Shown: positions 35,541-43,718 of the stretch, one piece after another
Numbering within the stretch: the stretch's first letter is position 1
Layout: the number at the start of each line of letters is the position of its first letter
NCBI GenBank assembly: GCA_017303475.1
Contig: JAFLBO010000001.1
Location: forward strand, 434,001 to 498,000
Length of the DNA stretch: 64,000 nt
Origin: Chitinophagales bacterium
Lineage (GTDB): Bacteria; Bacteroidota; Bacteroidia; Chitinophagales; Saprospiraceae
Direction: 5' to 3'
Position numbers and translations under genes: made by a program
The notes under the pieces: model-generated
The model's database searches: none
The model's input: only the letters and a program-made list of their open reading frames with translations
What the model was told of the DNA's origin: nothing

Positions 35541-36581
35541 ATGGTTAAGATTGGTCCTGTAGAACTTGGGGAATTTCCTTTGCTGCTTGCTCCTATGGAG
35601 GATGTGAGCGACCCGCCTTTTCGCAAATTATGCAAAGAGCAGGGTGCTGATATGGTGTATACAGAGTTTATCTCTGCAGATGGCCTTGTACACGAGGCAA
35701 AAAAAACTTTCCAAAAGCTGGAGATATTCGATTACGAGCGCCCAATAGGCATTCAGTATTTTGGTGGGCAGCTGGAAAACATGATCGGCGCAGCTGGAAT
35801 CATTGAAGCGAAACATCCGGATGTTATCGACATCAATTTCGGTTGTCCGGTAGCCAAAGTGGCATGCCGTATGGCTGGAGCCGGGTTGCTAAAAGATGTG
35901 CCACATATGGTTAAACTGACGGAAGCAGTGGTAAAAAGCACCAACCGTCCGGTTACCGTTAAAACACGACTAGGCTGGGATGAATCCTCCATCAATATTT
36001 TGGAGGTGGCAGAGCGCCTGCAAGATGTTGGCATTCAAGCGCTTAGTATTCATGCGCGTACCCGTGCCCAGATGTATAAAGGCGAAGCAAACTGGGCCTG
36101 GATAGCCAAGGTCAAAGAAAATCCACGAATGCATATTCCTATTTTTGGGAATGGCGACGTGGATAGTCCACAGAAGGCCCTTGATTACCGCAAGCGCTTT
36201 GGCCCGGATGGCATCATGATTGGTCGGGCCAGTATCGGTTATCCCTGGATCTTCCGGGAGATCAAACATTATTTTGCTACCGGCGAATTACTGGGTCCAC
36301 CTTCTGTTCAGGAACGGGTTCAGGCTGCACGGCAGCACCTGCTGGATAGTCTGGCATGGAAAGGTCCCAAGCTAGGGGTTTTGGAAATGCGCCGGCATTA
36401 CGCTCCCTATTTCAAAGGTCTGCCAGACATAAAGCCTTATCGTGCACGTTTAGTAACCGAAATGGAACCGGCTACTCTGTTAGCTATTTTGGAAGAAATA
36501 GAAATGGTGTACGGCAACATGGATCTGACCATTCAATCAGAACAACTAGATTTAAACCTGACAGAGGTTTGTGATGGTTAG
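35541..36581 (+). CDS. dusB: tRNA-dihydrouridine synthase DusB
   Basis: 346 residues. FMN-dependent TIM-barrel enzyme that reduces specific uridines in tRNA to dihydrouridine. Diagnostic segments: PLLLAPMEDVSDPPFRKLCK (about 13-32), DINFGCPVAKVACRMAGAGL (about 97-116), VTVKTRLGWD (about 137), IHARTRAQMYKGEANW (about 170), IFGNGDVDSPQKAL and GPDGIMIGRASIGYPWIFRE (about 222-241). The N-terminus matches the family exactly at the ATG, which lies only 4 nt after a promoter-like box. The cca gene follows after 24 bp in the same direction, giving a small tRNA-modification/maturation unit. Confidence 0.95.
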   Translation: MVKIGPVELGEFPLLLAPMEDVSDPPFRKLCKEQGADMVYTEFISADGLVHEAKKTFQKLEIFDYERPIGIQYFGGQLENMIGAAGIIEAKHPDVIDINFGCPVAKVACRMAGAGLLKDVPHMVKLTEAVVKSTNRPVTVKTRLGWDESSINILEVAERLQDVGIQALSIHARTRAQMYKGEANWAWIAKVKENPRMHIPIFGNGDVDSPQKALDYRKRFGPDGIMIGRASIGYPWIFREIKHYFATGELLGPPSVQERVQAARQHLLDSLAWKGPKLGVLEMRRHYAPYFKGLPDIKPYRARLVTEMEPATLLAILEEIEMVYGNMDLTIQSEQLDLNLTEVCDG

Positions 36582-36605
36582 GCCATATTGATTTAATAAA
36601 ATCCC

Positions 36606-38024
36606 ATGTACTTCACTTTATTGCCGGAAGAGCGTAAAATTCTTGAGATCGTCAGCGAAACAGCGCGCACACTTCAATATCCTGCCTATGTGGTTGGCGG
36701 ATTTGTGCGCGACCGCCTACTGGGACGCCCTACCAAGGATATTGATATTGTTTGTGTTGGTGATGGCATTCGGCTGGCTGAATCTGTAGCTGCTCAACTT
36801 AATCCTCGTCCTAAAGTAGTGGTTTATAGTCGCTTTGGAACAGCCATGCTGCGCTGCGAAGGCATTGAGTATGAGTTTGTAGGAGCCAGAAGAGAAAGCT
36901 ATAGTCCGAACAGCAGAAAACCTGAAGTATCGCTCGGAACCCTGGAAGACGATCAGAACCGAAGAGATTTTACCATCAATGCCCTGGCCATGAGCCTGGG
37001 TGAGCATGATTTCGGACATATCATTGATCCGTTTAACGGGCTGGAGCACCTTGAGCAAAAAATCATCAAAACTCCGCTGGATCCCGGTCAAACTTTTTCA
37101 GACGACCCCCTGAGGATGCTGCGCGCAATCCGCTTTTCCAATCAGTTGGGTTTTACCATAGAACCATCTACTCTACAGGGAATTGCCAAATACAAAAGCC
37201 GGATTCACATCATTTCCAAAGAACGCATTATCAGCGAACTGGAAAAAATCATGCTCACAGACAAACCATCTATTGGATTCAAATTACTGTTTGATACCGG
37301 TTTGCTCAAGTTGATTTTTCCGGAAATGGTAGCACTACAAGGTGTAGAAGACAGAAATGGCAGAGCGCATAAGGATAATTTTTACCATACCCTGGAAGTG
37401 CTGGATAATGTCTGCAAGCGCTCTGATAACCTTTGGCTTCGTTGGGCTGCGGTGATGCACGATATTGCCAAACCCGCCACCAAAAAATTCGATAAGGAAT
37501 CTGGGGGCTGGACTTTCCATGGCCATGAATGGCTGGGCGCCAAAATGGTCCCCAAAATTTTCCGGGACCTTAAACTGCCACTTGACTCCAAAATGGAGTT
37601 CGTGCAAAAAATGGTATTACTCCATTTGCGGCCCATTTCTCTAACAAAAGATCAGGTAACGGATTCCGCAGTAAGACGCTTACTCTTTGATGCTGGCCCC
37701 GATATCGATGAGTTAATGAAACTCTGCGAATCAGATATTACCACCAAGAATCCCAATAAAATGCGTCGCTATCTGGAAGGTTATGAGTACCTGAAAGAGC
37801 GTATGTCGATGGTAACGGAAGGTGATCGTTTGCGACTCTGGCAACCGCCAATCACAGGCGAGGTGATTATGCAAACCTTTGATATACAACCATCCAGAGA
37901 GGTTGGTATAATTAAAACAGCAGTGAGGGAAGCTATTCTGGACGGCGAAATAACCAACGATTACGAATCTGCTTTCCAGCGTATGTTAATGGAGGGCGCT
38001 AAAATTGGACTGACGCCCAGGTGA
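36606..38024 (+). CDS. cca: CCA tRNA nucleotidyltransferase with HD domain
   Basis: 472 residues. Class II nucleotidyltransferase that builds or repairs the 3' CCA end of tRNAs. The N-terminal head domain has YVVGGFVRDRLLGRPTKDID (GG..RD and the DxD metal motif, about 27-46) and RRDFTINALAMSL (about 120). The middle has PLRMLRAIRFSNQLGF (about 165-180). The C-terminal HD-type phosphohydrolase domain has WAAVMHDIAKPATKKF (about 282) and FHGHEWLGAKM. The length and HD tail match the common Bacteroidota form. It lies 24 bp downstream of dusB. Its stop codon falls inside a hairpin shared with the convergent VWA gene. Poly(A) polymerase is the main alternative for this superfamily. Confidence 0.9.
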   Translation: MYFTLLPEERKILEIVSETARTLQYPAYVVGGFVRDRLLGRPTKDIDIVCVGDGIRLAESVAAQLNPRPKVVVYSRFGTAMLRCEGIEYEFVGARRESYSPNSRKPEVSLGTLEDDQNRRDFTINALAMSLGEHDFGHIIDPFNGLEHLEQKIIKTPLDPGQTFSDDPLRMLRAIRFSNQLGFTIEPSTLQGIAKYKSRIHIISKERIISELEKIMLTDKPSIGFKLLFDTGLLKLIFPEMVALQGVEDRNGRAHKDNFYHTLEVLDNVCKRSDNLWLRWAAVMHDIAKPATKKFDKESGGWTFHGHEWLGAKMVPKIFRDLKLPLDSKMEFVQKMVLLHLRPISLTKDQVTDSAVRRLLFDAGPDIDELMKLCESDITTKNPNKMRRYLEGYEYLKERMSMVTEGDRLRLWQPPITGEVIMQTFDIQPSREVGIIKTAVREAILDGEITNDYESAFQRMLMEGAKIGLTPR

Positions 38025-38049
38025 GTGCACACTCACTTCTTTTTTCGCT
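38021..38049 (+). terminator. Short terminator spanning the stops of cca and the convergent VWA gene
   Basis: Palindrome gtgagtg-ca-cactcac (38021-38036) followed by ttcttttttcg. It overlaps the cca stop and the last codon and stop of the VWA gene. Confidence 0.5.
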
Positions 38050-39121
38050 TTTTGTAGTTCTCTAAAACAAAGGACCCAAGTCCATTCAAGCTGGAATAAA
38101 AGGCTGCGCCGTTGTTCGTTTGTGTGAACGTCTCTACGAAACGCATCAGGTATGGGTCGCGCGCAATCATAAAGGTAGTAATGGGAATACCCATTTTCTT
38201 ACAGCGCATGGCCAGACTCAAACAGCGATTTACAATCTTGCGATCCAGTCCAAAAGAGTTCTTGTAATAATTTTTACCAATCTTCAGGCAGGTAGGTTTG
38301 CCATCCGTTACCATAAAAATCTGACGGTTTGGATTCCTGCGTTTTTTCAGAATATCCAGCGCCAGCTCAAGCCCGGCAACAGTATTGGTATGGTATTCTC
38401 CGTTAGTCAGATAGGGCAGATCTTTCAGTTCGATGGGCCAGGCATCATCGCCAAAAACGATGATGTCAAGGGTATCTTTCGGAAAACGGGTACGAATAAA
38501 CTCAGCCAATGCCAATCCAACCTTTTTGGCCGGTGTAATCCGGTCTTCCCCATACAGGGTCATGGAATGCGAAATGTCGATCATTAACACAGACGACATC
38601 TGAGACTGAAAATAAGTCTCATGCACTTCCAGATCATCTTGAGAAAGTTTGAAATCGTCTATACCATGGTTGATATAGGCATTTCTAAGTGAGTTGGTTA
38701 CCGCCAGGTTCTCCAGACTATCACCAAATTCAAAGGGTTTGACATCTGAAGTGAATTCATCTCCTCTGCCGATGCTGCCTGTTGTGTGCTGACCACTTTT
38801 AGCTTTTTTCAGGTCGCCAAAAATATCGTCCAGGCTTTTTTGGCGCAAACTGATCTCCAGTTTGGATGTTGGCCCCATGCCACTTTCTGCATCACCATCT
38901 CGTTGAATATAGCCGCGTTCTTCCAAATCCCGGATGAAATCGCCCATGCCATAATCTTCCGTGGTTAGCTTATATTCTCTGTCAAGTTCATTCAGCCACG
39001 ACAACGCTTCATACACATCGCCAGAAGTGTACAACATCAATTCCTGAAAAATCTTGAACAAACGATCGAAAGCAGACTCGTTGGGATCAGGTTGATAGTC
39101 GGTAAAGCGAAACCCGAGCAT
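38033..39121 (-). CDS. VWA domain-containing protein
   Basis: 362 residues from the ATG at 39121 ([15 protein letters not shown]). A longer frame reaches a TTG at 39211 by reading through the tetranucleotide repeat and is rejected. The C-terminal half (about 180-350) is a von Willebrand factor A domain with the MIDAS motif DISHS (in [14 protein letters not shown]), a following Thr/Asp region around [13 protein letters not shown], and [17 protein letters not shown]. The N-terminal half is helical and acidic ([19 protein letters not shown]) and resembles proteins encoded beside MoxR-type AAA ATPases, but no ATPase is here. It is probably cytoplasmic; no signal peptide. The gene order suggests its own transcript starting around 39212 (see the repeat). 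Confidence 0.85.
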   Translation of the reverse strand: MLGFRFTDYQPDPNESAFDRLFKIFQELMLYTSGDVYEALSWLNELDREYKLTTEDYGMGDFIRDLEERGYIQRDGDAESGMGPTSKLEISLRQKSLDDIFGDLKKAKSGQHTTGSIGRGDEFTSDVKPFEFGDSLENLAVTNSLRNAYINHGIDDFKLSQDDLEVHETYFQSQMSSVLMIDISHSMTLYGEDRITPAKKVGLALAEFIRTRFPKDTLDIIVFGDDAWPIELKDLPYLTNGEYHTNTVAGLELALDILKKRRNPNRQIFMVTDGKPTCLKIGKNYYKNSFGLDRKIVNRCLSLAMRCKKMGIPITTFMIARDPYLMRFVETFTQTNNGAAFYSSLNGLGSFVLENYKKRKKK

Positions 39122-39126
39122 TGAAA

Positions 39127-39190
39127 TGAGTGAATGAGTGAGTGAGTGAATGAGTGAATGAGTGAATGAGTGAATGAGTGAATGAGTGAG
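39127..39190. repeat. Sixteen tetranucleotide units (TGAG/TGAA) just before the VWA gene start
   Basis: 64 bp made of TGAG and TGAA tetramers, largely alternating as the octamer TGAGTGAA, ending 5 bp from the ATG of the VWA gene (which reads the other strand). A box one mismatch from consensus (AACATTTG, minus strand 39225-39218) lies upstream, so the repeat would occupy most of the 5' UTR. Confidence 0.9.
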
Positions 39191-39234
39191 TAGGTGCTGA
39201 TAAACACTCAATTACACCAAATGTTTCATTCGCA

Positions 39235-40566
39235 TCAATCTTCCTGTTCCACAAACTTCACTCCGTAGTCTTCCAATTCTGTTAAAACAGGCTCATATAC
39301 CTCTGGCATGGTTGGGATATTTACCCCGGTTGTGGAAATTTTTCCCAACATGAGCAGTTTTACAAAAATCCCCAAAGGCAAACCAACAAGTCGTGACATG
39401 GCGGTATCGGCGCTGTCGGCGCCTTTCATGACCAGGGTAGAGGTGAGTTTTTTCTTTTTGCGCTGCAATTCGTATTCAAATACGTGTTGCATGATTACCA
39501 TATCCTTGTCTTGAGTACCGAGCGCCCATTTTTCAAGCAGCAGATTCTCCAGTATAAGCGCAGGTGTAGCATCTTTCACCTTGATTCGTTTTTTACTGAA
39601 CAAACCAAGCCATTCCAGTTTTTGCATCACATCGCTTTCCGGTTCCACCTCAATCATTTTAGCGATCCTGTCTTTTACTGAACCAGTATGCTGACTGATA
39701 CCCAAAAAGGCTTCCATCAAATCATGGTAGGTGAGTTGATCACTGTTTACGATCGGGAAAGTGGCATCTGTCAGACCTATACGCACCAGGGCATTCCAGG
39801 CGTCGCAGAATCCTCTGTGTCGGATGGTGCCTCTGAAGAGGGTTCGAATATTTTGCAGCCCGTATGCTTCCCGGTAAAGTAGAGAGTCACGGTTTGCATA
39901 CACCTCCCATTGACCCATAGCCGGAATATCAACCAAACGATATTGGCGGAACAGGCGGCGGTAAGGAATGTATTTCAATTTGCCATCTTCCAGAAATTGG
40001 GCAGTACCCTGACCCGCCAGTACCACATTACGTGGGTTCCAGCTGAATTTATAATGCCATGGGTTGTCGTCACTTTCAGGCGCCACCAAACCACCTGTAT
40101 AGGAATAGAAGGCGGTAATTTTTCCACCCAAAGCCTTAATCTGATGAATACGCTGCATAGCGCTCATGTGGTCAATACCAGGGTCCAGACCTATTTCATT
40201 CATAAAAACGAGCGCCCGTTGCCTGGCTTCATCACCCAGCCGGAACACCTGTTTGCTTACGTAACTGGCGGTTACCATATGTTTCCCGAGGGAAATACAG
40301 TCCTGCGCCACCTCAAGGTGCATCTGAGGCGGAAGCAGCGAAACCACCACATCGTGCCGGGCAATGATCTCGCGGCGATCGTTGGGTTTCGATGCATCCA
40401 GCCATATGGCACGTCCATGGGTATGATCGTTTACTTTCTTGCGCGCCAGCTCAATGTCAGCATCCGACACTGTGACATAAAAATTGTGTTGCTTGGCCTG
40501 CCCAAGAATATATTGAATGAGAGCGGTTGCGGATCTACCCGCGCCTATGATCAGTAAGTTCTTCAT
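39235..40566 (-). CDS. Saccharopine dehydrogenase-family oxidoreductase
   Basis: 443 residues from the ATG at 40566 (MKNLLIIGAGRSATALIQYI); an upstream extension to 40671 would include the promoter box. The N-terminal Rossmann domain has GAGRSA and continues through VSDADIELARKKV and DVVVSLLPPQMHLEVAQDCI (about 65-85). The middle is the saccharopine dehydrogenase C-terminal-like domain with FMNEIGLDPGIDHMSAMQRI (about 120-140), SYTGGLVAPESDDNPWHYKF and the late KGADSADTAMSRLVGLPLGI segment. Relatives include LYS9-type saccharopine reductases and lysine-6-dehydrogenases. Domain order and length fit the saccharopine dehydrogenase (glutamate-forming) type; the exact substrate is not established. 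It is monocistronic by its own promoter. Confidence 0.87.
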   Translation of the reverse strand: MKNLLIIGAGRSATALIQYILGQAKQHNFYVTVSDADIELARKKVNDHTHGRAIWLDASKPNDRREIIARHDVVVSLLPPQMHLEVAQDCISLGKHMVTASYVSKQVFRLGDEARQRALVFMNEIGLDPGIDHMSAMQRIHQIKALGGKITAFYSYTGGLVAPESDDNPWHYKFSWNPRNVVLAGQGTAQFLEDGKLKYIPYRRLFRQYRLVDIPAMGQWEVYANRDSLLYREAYGLQNIRTLFRGTIRHRGFCDAWNALVRIGLTDATFPIVNSDQLTYHDLMEAFLGISQHTGSVKDRIAKMIEVEPESDVMQKLEWLGLFSKKRIKVKDATPALILENLLLEKWALGTQDKDMVIMQHVFEYELQRKKKKLTSTLVMKGADSADTAMSRLVGLPLGIFVKLLMLGKISTTGVNIPTMPEVYEPVLTELEDYGVKFVEQED

Positions 40567-40576
40567 ATCGTACTGG

Positions 40577-40584
40577 CAAAGGTA
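40577..40584 (-). promoter_or_regulatory. -7 box TACCTTTG of the saccharopine dehydrogenase-family gene
   Basis: Minus-strand TACCTTTGCCAG, 10 nt before the ATG at 40566, predicting a leader of only a few nucleotides. Confidence 0.6.
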
Positions 40585-40720
40585 AACAAGTTGTAGTGGT
40601 TTCTTCAAGTGGCTGGCCATTCGGATGCGCCGGAAATTGCGCAGAACCATTTGCCACTTACCATCATTCATTATTCACTTTTACATTTCCGCTTTTACGG
40701 CAAATTTTATTTTTAAAATA

Positions 40721-40751
40721 TTGACTAACAATTCAATATAATATAAATTTG
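40721..40751 (+). promoter_or_regulatory. Strong promoter for a possible small transcript
   Basis: TTGAC at 40721 and TAAATTTG at 40744-40751 with 18 bp between, in a very AT-rich setting. The next annotated gene start is 370 bp away and has its own box, and a terminator comes first, so this promoter seems to serve a separate short RNA. Confidence 0.5.
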
Positions 40752-40757
40752 AAAAAT

Positions 40758-41069
40758 AAACATTTCAAGGTTCAAAGATTTTTTTTTCACAATCTTCAAA
40801 AAATGTAATTGGTTTTGGGGACTGCCGCATCGGATGTTTGTGCTCCCAAGTCAAAACCTGTCTGTTCACCACGTCACCAAATTCCTGCACTATATGAGCA
40901 CACCTGTTACCATCAAAATCAAAAACGGCACGGTTCGGGTATCAAACCCTCGTTAAGTTTTTCAGGGTTTTTATCCGACAGGCTGCTCCGAAAACCGAAG
41001 AATTGTTCATGGGATTGTAAAAATCCTTTTACCAAGCCTTGTCAAACGCGACAGGGCTTTTTTGTTTTG
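40758..41069 (+). ncRNA. Predicted approx. 300 nt transcript (sRNA or small-protein mRNA)
   Basis: Bounded by the promoter at 40721-40751 and the terminator at 41034-41069. It contains a 20-codon frame (40894-40956) starting ATG AGC ACA and ending CGT TAA with a beta-strand-like pattern (VTIKIKNGTVRV). I recognise no RNA family in it. Transcription is inferred from the flanking signals only. Confidence 0.35.
41034..41069 (+). terminator. Terminator upstream of the TonB_C/TPR gene
   Basis: Ten-pair stem aagccttgtc/gacagggctt with one G-U pair, 6 nt loop, then a T-rich tract. No recognised gene on the plus strand precedes it, so it presumably ends the small transcript described above. Confidence 0.8.
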
Positions 41070-41093
41070 CACCTGTCGACCGAACTTTTGCGA

Positions 41094-41101
41094 TACCTTC
41101 G
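41094..41101 (+). promoter_or_regulatory. -7 box TACCTTCG of the TonB_C/TPR gene
   Basis: TACCTTCGCGCC, 20 nt before the ATG at 41122. The longest possible frame (from 41062) includes this box, so the shorter start is used. Confidence 0.6.
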
Positions 41102-41121
41102 CGCCGAACATCAGAGTAACT

Positions 41122-42219
41122 ATGAGACGTTCCATACTTTTCTTTTTGCTTTCCTGCTGCTGCATCACTGTCAAAGCGCAGCAACCTGCTGATACCACCA
41201 TTTACAATATTGCAGATCAGCTTCCATATCCCTTGGTGAAATCCTGCGCAATAGAATTACACCCGGGTTGGACTGTAGACAGCGCCAAACTTTGTGGCGA
41301 AACCCAGTTATTTTCCATCCTGGCTCAAAATATCCGCTATCCGGAGGCTGCCAGAACCGAAAACATACAAGGAACCGTAGTGGTATCCTGTATCATTGAA
41401 CCCGGTTCTGGCCGAATGAGTAACATGAAACTACTGAAGGATATTGGCGGTGGTTGTGGTGCAGAAGCAATGCGGGTGCTAAAAGCCCTCGATACCCTGG
41501 GCCTGCGCTGGAAGCCCGGCATCCTGGAAGGAAAGCCGGTAAGGGTTAAACACGCCCTGCCGATTAAATTCAGACTGCAGGAGTCCTTGCCTTATTACAT
41601 CAACTATGATGGCGATACCATTTATTCAGTGCTGCAAAATCCAGCTGATTTCAAAGGCGGAATTGACTCTCTGGTCAGCTTTATTATCAACAGGCTGGAT
41701 TACCCTACAGCCTGGGCTGATAGTTGTAAAACAGGCGTAATCGAGATGGCTGCCATGATCCAAACTGATGGGCATTTGAAAGTAATCAATCAATTGGATT
41801 TCAATAACTTAGGCATGGATTTCCAGTTTGAGGCGCTCCGTTTGGCTCGAAAATCAGGCGGCATGTGGATTCCCGCAGAATATGGCGGAAAGGCTGTTAA
41901 TTCCTCCATTCCTTTGCGCGTGGTATTCAAGTCTGACGCGCCCCTTTGCGCAAGCACCAACGAGAAATTTGACAAGGCAATGCTGCTGGCTGATGAAGGC
42001 GCCACCTTGCTTGAGCAGGAAAAAACAGACGAAGCCATAGCGAAATGGAACCAGGCACTTGCTTTACAACCTGACAATTGTGAAATCCTGTATTACAGAG
42101 GTACTGCATACATGAATCAAAACAAACGGGAGGAAGCCTGTAAGGATTACAACCGGATCAAGGAACTTATTGGAGTTACCTGGTTCGAGGAGGTTCGCCG
42201 TTTAGTTTGTGGATATTAA
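41122..42219 (+). CDS. Exported protein with two TonB C-terminal-like domains and TPR repeats
   Basis: 365 residues from the ATG at 41122 (MRRSILFFLLSCCCITVKAQ), which gives a signal peptide. Two regions resemble the TonB C-terminal fold: about 65-135 (YPEAARTENIQGTVVVSCII and later CGAEAMRVLKALDTL) and about 185-270 (YPTAWADSCKTGVIEMAAMI, EALRLARKSGGMW). A TPR pair follows near 305-355 (AIAKWNQALALQPDNCEILY, YRGTAYMNQNKREEACKDY). True TonB proteins have an N-terminal membrane anchor and a Pro-rich spacer; here a signal peptide and no spacer suggest a periplasmic protein that uses the TonB_C fold for binding. Function unknown. Confidence 0.8.
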   Translation: MRRSILFFLLSCCCITVKAQQPADTTIYNIADQLPYPLVKSCAIELHPGWTVDSAKLCGETQLFSILAQNIRYPEAARTENIQGTVVVSCIIEPGSGRMSNMKLLKDIGGGCGAEAMRVLKALDTLGLRWKPGILEGKPVRVKHALPIKFRLQESLPYYINYDGDTIYSVLQNPADFKGGIDSLVSFIINRLDYPTAWADSCKTGVIEMAAMIQTDGHLKVINQLDFNNLGMDFQFEALRLARKSGGMWIPAEYGGKAVNSSIPLRVVFKSDAPLCASTNEKFDKAMLLADEGATLLEQEKTDEAIAKWNQALALQPDNCEILYYRGTAYMNQNKREEACKDYNRIKELIGVTWFEEVRRLVCGY

Positions 42220-42253
42220 CAACCAGTGTGGCAGTTGTAAACCAGCACTTGCC

Positions 42254-42261
42254 TACCTTCG
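42254..42261 (+). promoter_or_regulatory. -7 box TACCTTCG ahead of the cobalamin riboswitch
   Basis: TACCTTCGCGCC, with TTG at 42235-42237 about 16 bp upstream. Transcription would begin around 42267, just at the 5' end of the riboswitch. Confidence 0.6.
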
Positions 42262-42267
42262 CGCCAC

Positions 42268-42460
42268 TTTTGGTTTCCGTGCTTTACCAGCCGGAATGAA
42301 AAGGGAACCCGGTGTAAATCCGGGGCAGTCCCCGCTGCTGTAAGTTTCAGTTTTCTAGACGGAAACTCTTTCTCAAACTAATGACTTAAGCATTAGTGTG
42401 CCACTGGGTTCGTTCCGGGAAGGCCTTTGACAAAGGAAACAAGCCAGAAGACCTGCCAGA
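42268..42460 (+). ncRNA. Cobalamin (B12) riboswitch
   Basis: Conserved adenosylcobalamin-riboswitch blocks occur in the right order: AAAAGGGAA (about 42299), GGTGTAAATCCGGGGCAG (42311 onwards), CCCCGCTGCTGTAA (about 42330-42343), GCCACTGGG (about 42400), CCGGGAAGGC (about 42416) and AAGCCAGAAGACCTGCC (42441-42457). The variable stem between CTGTAA and GCCACTG is present (about 55 nt). No intrinsic terminator follows, so control may be at translation initiation of the gene at 42585, roughly 125 nt downstream, or through an unrecognised platform. Confidence 0.93.
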
Positions 42461-42584
42461 AGTGCTATTTTTTCACCAGGCTTCGGGTAGAAAGTCTTGT
42501 TTCAGACCATCTTATGGCAGATTATTGTTGTTTACAATGTCTACCATGAGGGCTACTCCTTTGCCTTTCATTCTCTCATTTTCA

Positions 42585-43652
42585 ATGAAAGTCAAATTTC
42601 CATTTTTTCAGGCTCTCCTGATCATTTTCACCTTGCTTTCCTGGGTTGCCTGTGGCGACCAGAAGGATTGTTGTGCCCCCCCTCCACCAGATAACGAACC
42701 ATATACCCAGGGTATATTCGTGGTGAACGAAGGCCCGTTTGGCGGAACGGGCACCATAAGTTGGTACAGTCTGCTTACCGGTGAAGTAAGAGATTCCATT
42801 TATGAAAAAGCCAATAACGGCGCCAGCCTTGGGCTTTTTGTACAGTCTGTAGCTTTTCACAAAGACAAAGCCTACATCGTAGTGAATGGCGCCAACCGTG
42901 TGGTAGTAGTAAAAGCCAGCACCTTTGAATACCTGGATACCATCGGGCCATTACAACAGCCGAGATACTTTTTGCCGGTTGATGACAATACGGCTTACAT
43001 CAGTCAATGGGGCGCCGATGGCTTAACTGGCAGTGTGGCTAAAGTAAACTTAAATACCCTGGATATCGAAAAAACCATACCTACCGGCAGTGGTCCGGAA
43101 AAAATGGTATTGTTTCAGGATGCCCTTTATGTGCCCAATTCAGGCGGTTATGGCGTGGATTCAACGATTACACAGATAACATTGACAGATGACAGCGCTC
43201 AAATCCTGGATTTCGCCATTGGAAAAAATCCGGCTTCAATCCAATTTGTAGAGAATGGCGCCAACGACAAACTTTTCTTCTTGTGCAAGGGCTATTTCCT
43301 GGATCCAACGCCACAAGGATGGCTTAATTACCTCCCTGAAAACATATCCGGCTACCCAACGCCGGCTTATGCCGATGATTTGACCATTGACCCGGCCACC
43401 GGGCATTTGTATTTTATAGGCAACAATCAGGTATACAAGGCTTCACCCAATGGCGCTGATGTAACTATTTCACCGCTTTTCACCGGAAGTATTTATGCCA
43501 TGACATTGGACCCAGAAACCGGATTGTTTTATTGCGCTGATGCGAAGGATTTTTCCAGTAACGGAGAGATCTTTGCGCGTCGGCCGGATGGATCAGTACA
43601 GTTTCAATTCCGGGCCGGCGTTGCTCCGGGCGATATTGTGATTGTCAAATAA
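42585..43652 (+). CDS. BtuG-like beta-propeller lipoprotein, B12-riboswitch controlled
   Basis: 355 residues from the ATG at 42585, giving a lipoprotein signal peptide (LLIIFTLLSWVAC, Cys at about 23); frames opening at 42396 or 42537 run through the riboswitch or lack a proper signal. A CAPPPPDNE linker is followed by a YncE/DUF5074-like seven-bladed propeller: IFVVNEGPFGGTGTISWYSL (about 42-61), SLGLFVQSVAFHKDKAYIVV (about 80-99), NRVVVVKASTFEYLDTI, LTIDPATGHLYFIGNNQVY and YAMTLDPETGLFYCADA. In gut Bacteroides, BtuG proteins of this build bind cobalamin on the cell surface and hand it to BtuB. The riboswitch in front strongly supports a B12-capture role. No btuB, btuF or other cobalamin transport gene is in the window. 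Confidence 0.85.
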   Translation: MKVKFPFFQALLIIFTLLSWVACGDQKDCCAPPPPDNEPYTQGIFVVNEGPFGGTGTISWYSLLTGEVRDSIYEKANNGASLGLFVQSVAFHKDKAYIVVNGANRVVVVKASTFEYLDTIGPLQQPRYFLPVDDNTAYISQWGADGLTGSVAKVNLNTLDIEKTIPTGSGPEKMVLFQDALYVPNSGGYGVDSTITQITLTDDSAQILDFAIGKNPASIQFVENGANDKLFFLCKGYFLDPTPQGWLNYLPENISGYPTPAYADDLTIDPATGHLYFIGNNQVYKASPNGADVTISPLFTGSIYAMTLDPETGLFYCADAKDFSSNGEIFARRPDGSVQFQFRAGVAPGDIVIVK

Positions 43653-43718
43653 CCACCACGAAATGGAGGAAAGACAATCATCGTTTTTGATCACAATTGT
43701 TAGAACGAACCCATCATT

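Noticed and set aside
39122..39211. ATG upstream of the tetranucleotide repeat giving classic on/off phase variation
   Set aside because: The codon at 39211 is TTG, not ATG, so frame switching is only a weak possibility; UTR-length variation is more likely.
40893..40960. tRNA-like T-loop (ggttcgggtatcaaaccc)
   Set aside because: No acceptor, D or anticodon arms can be formed around it.
40809..41192. 127-residue plus-strand frame
   Set aside because: It runs through a strong terminator and overlaps the signal peptide of the TonB_C/TPR gene in another frame; no domain recognised.
42396..42584. N-terminal extension of the BtuG-like protein
   Set aside because: It would translate the 3' part of the cobalamin riboswitch; the ATG at 42585 gives a proper lipoprotein signal.
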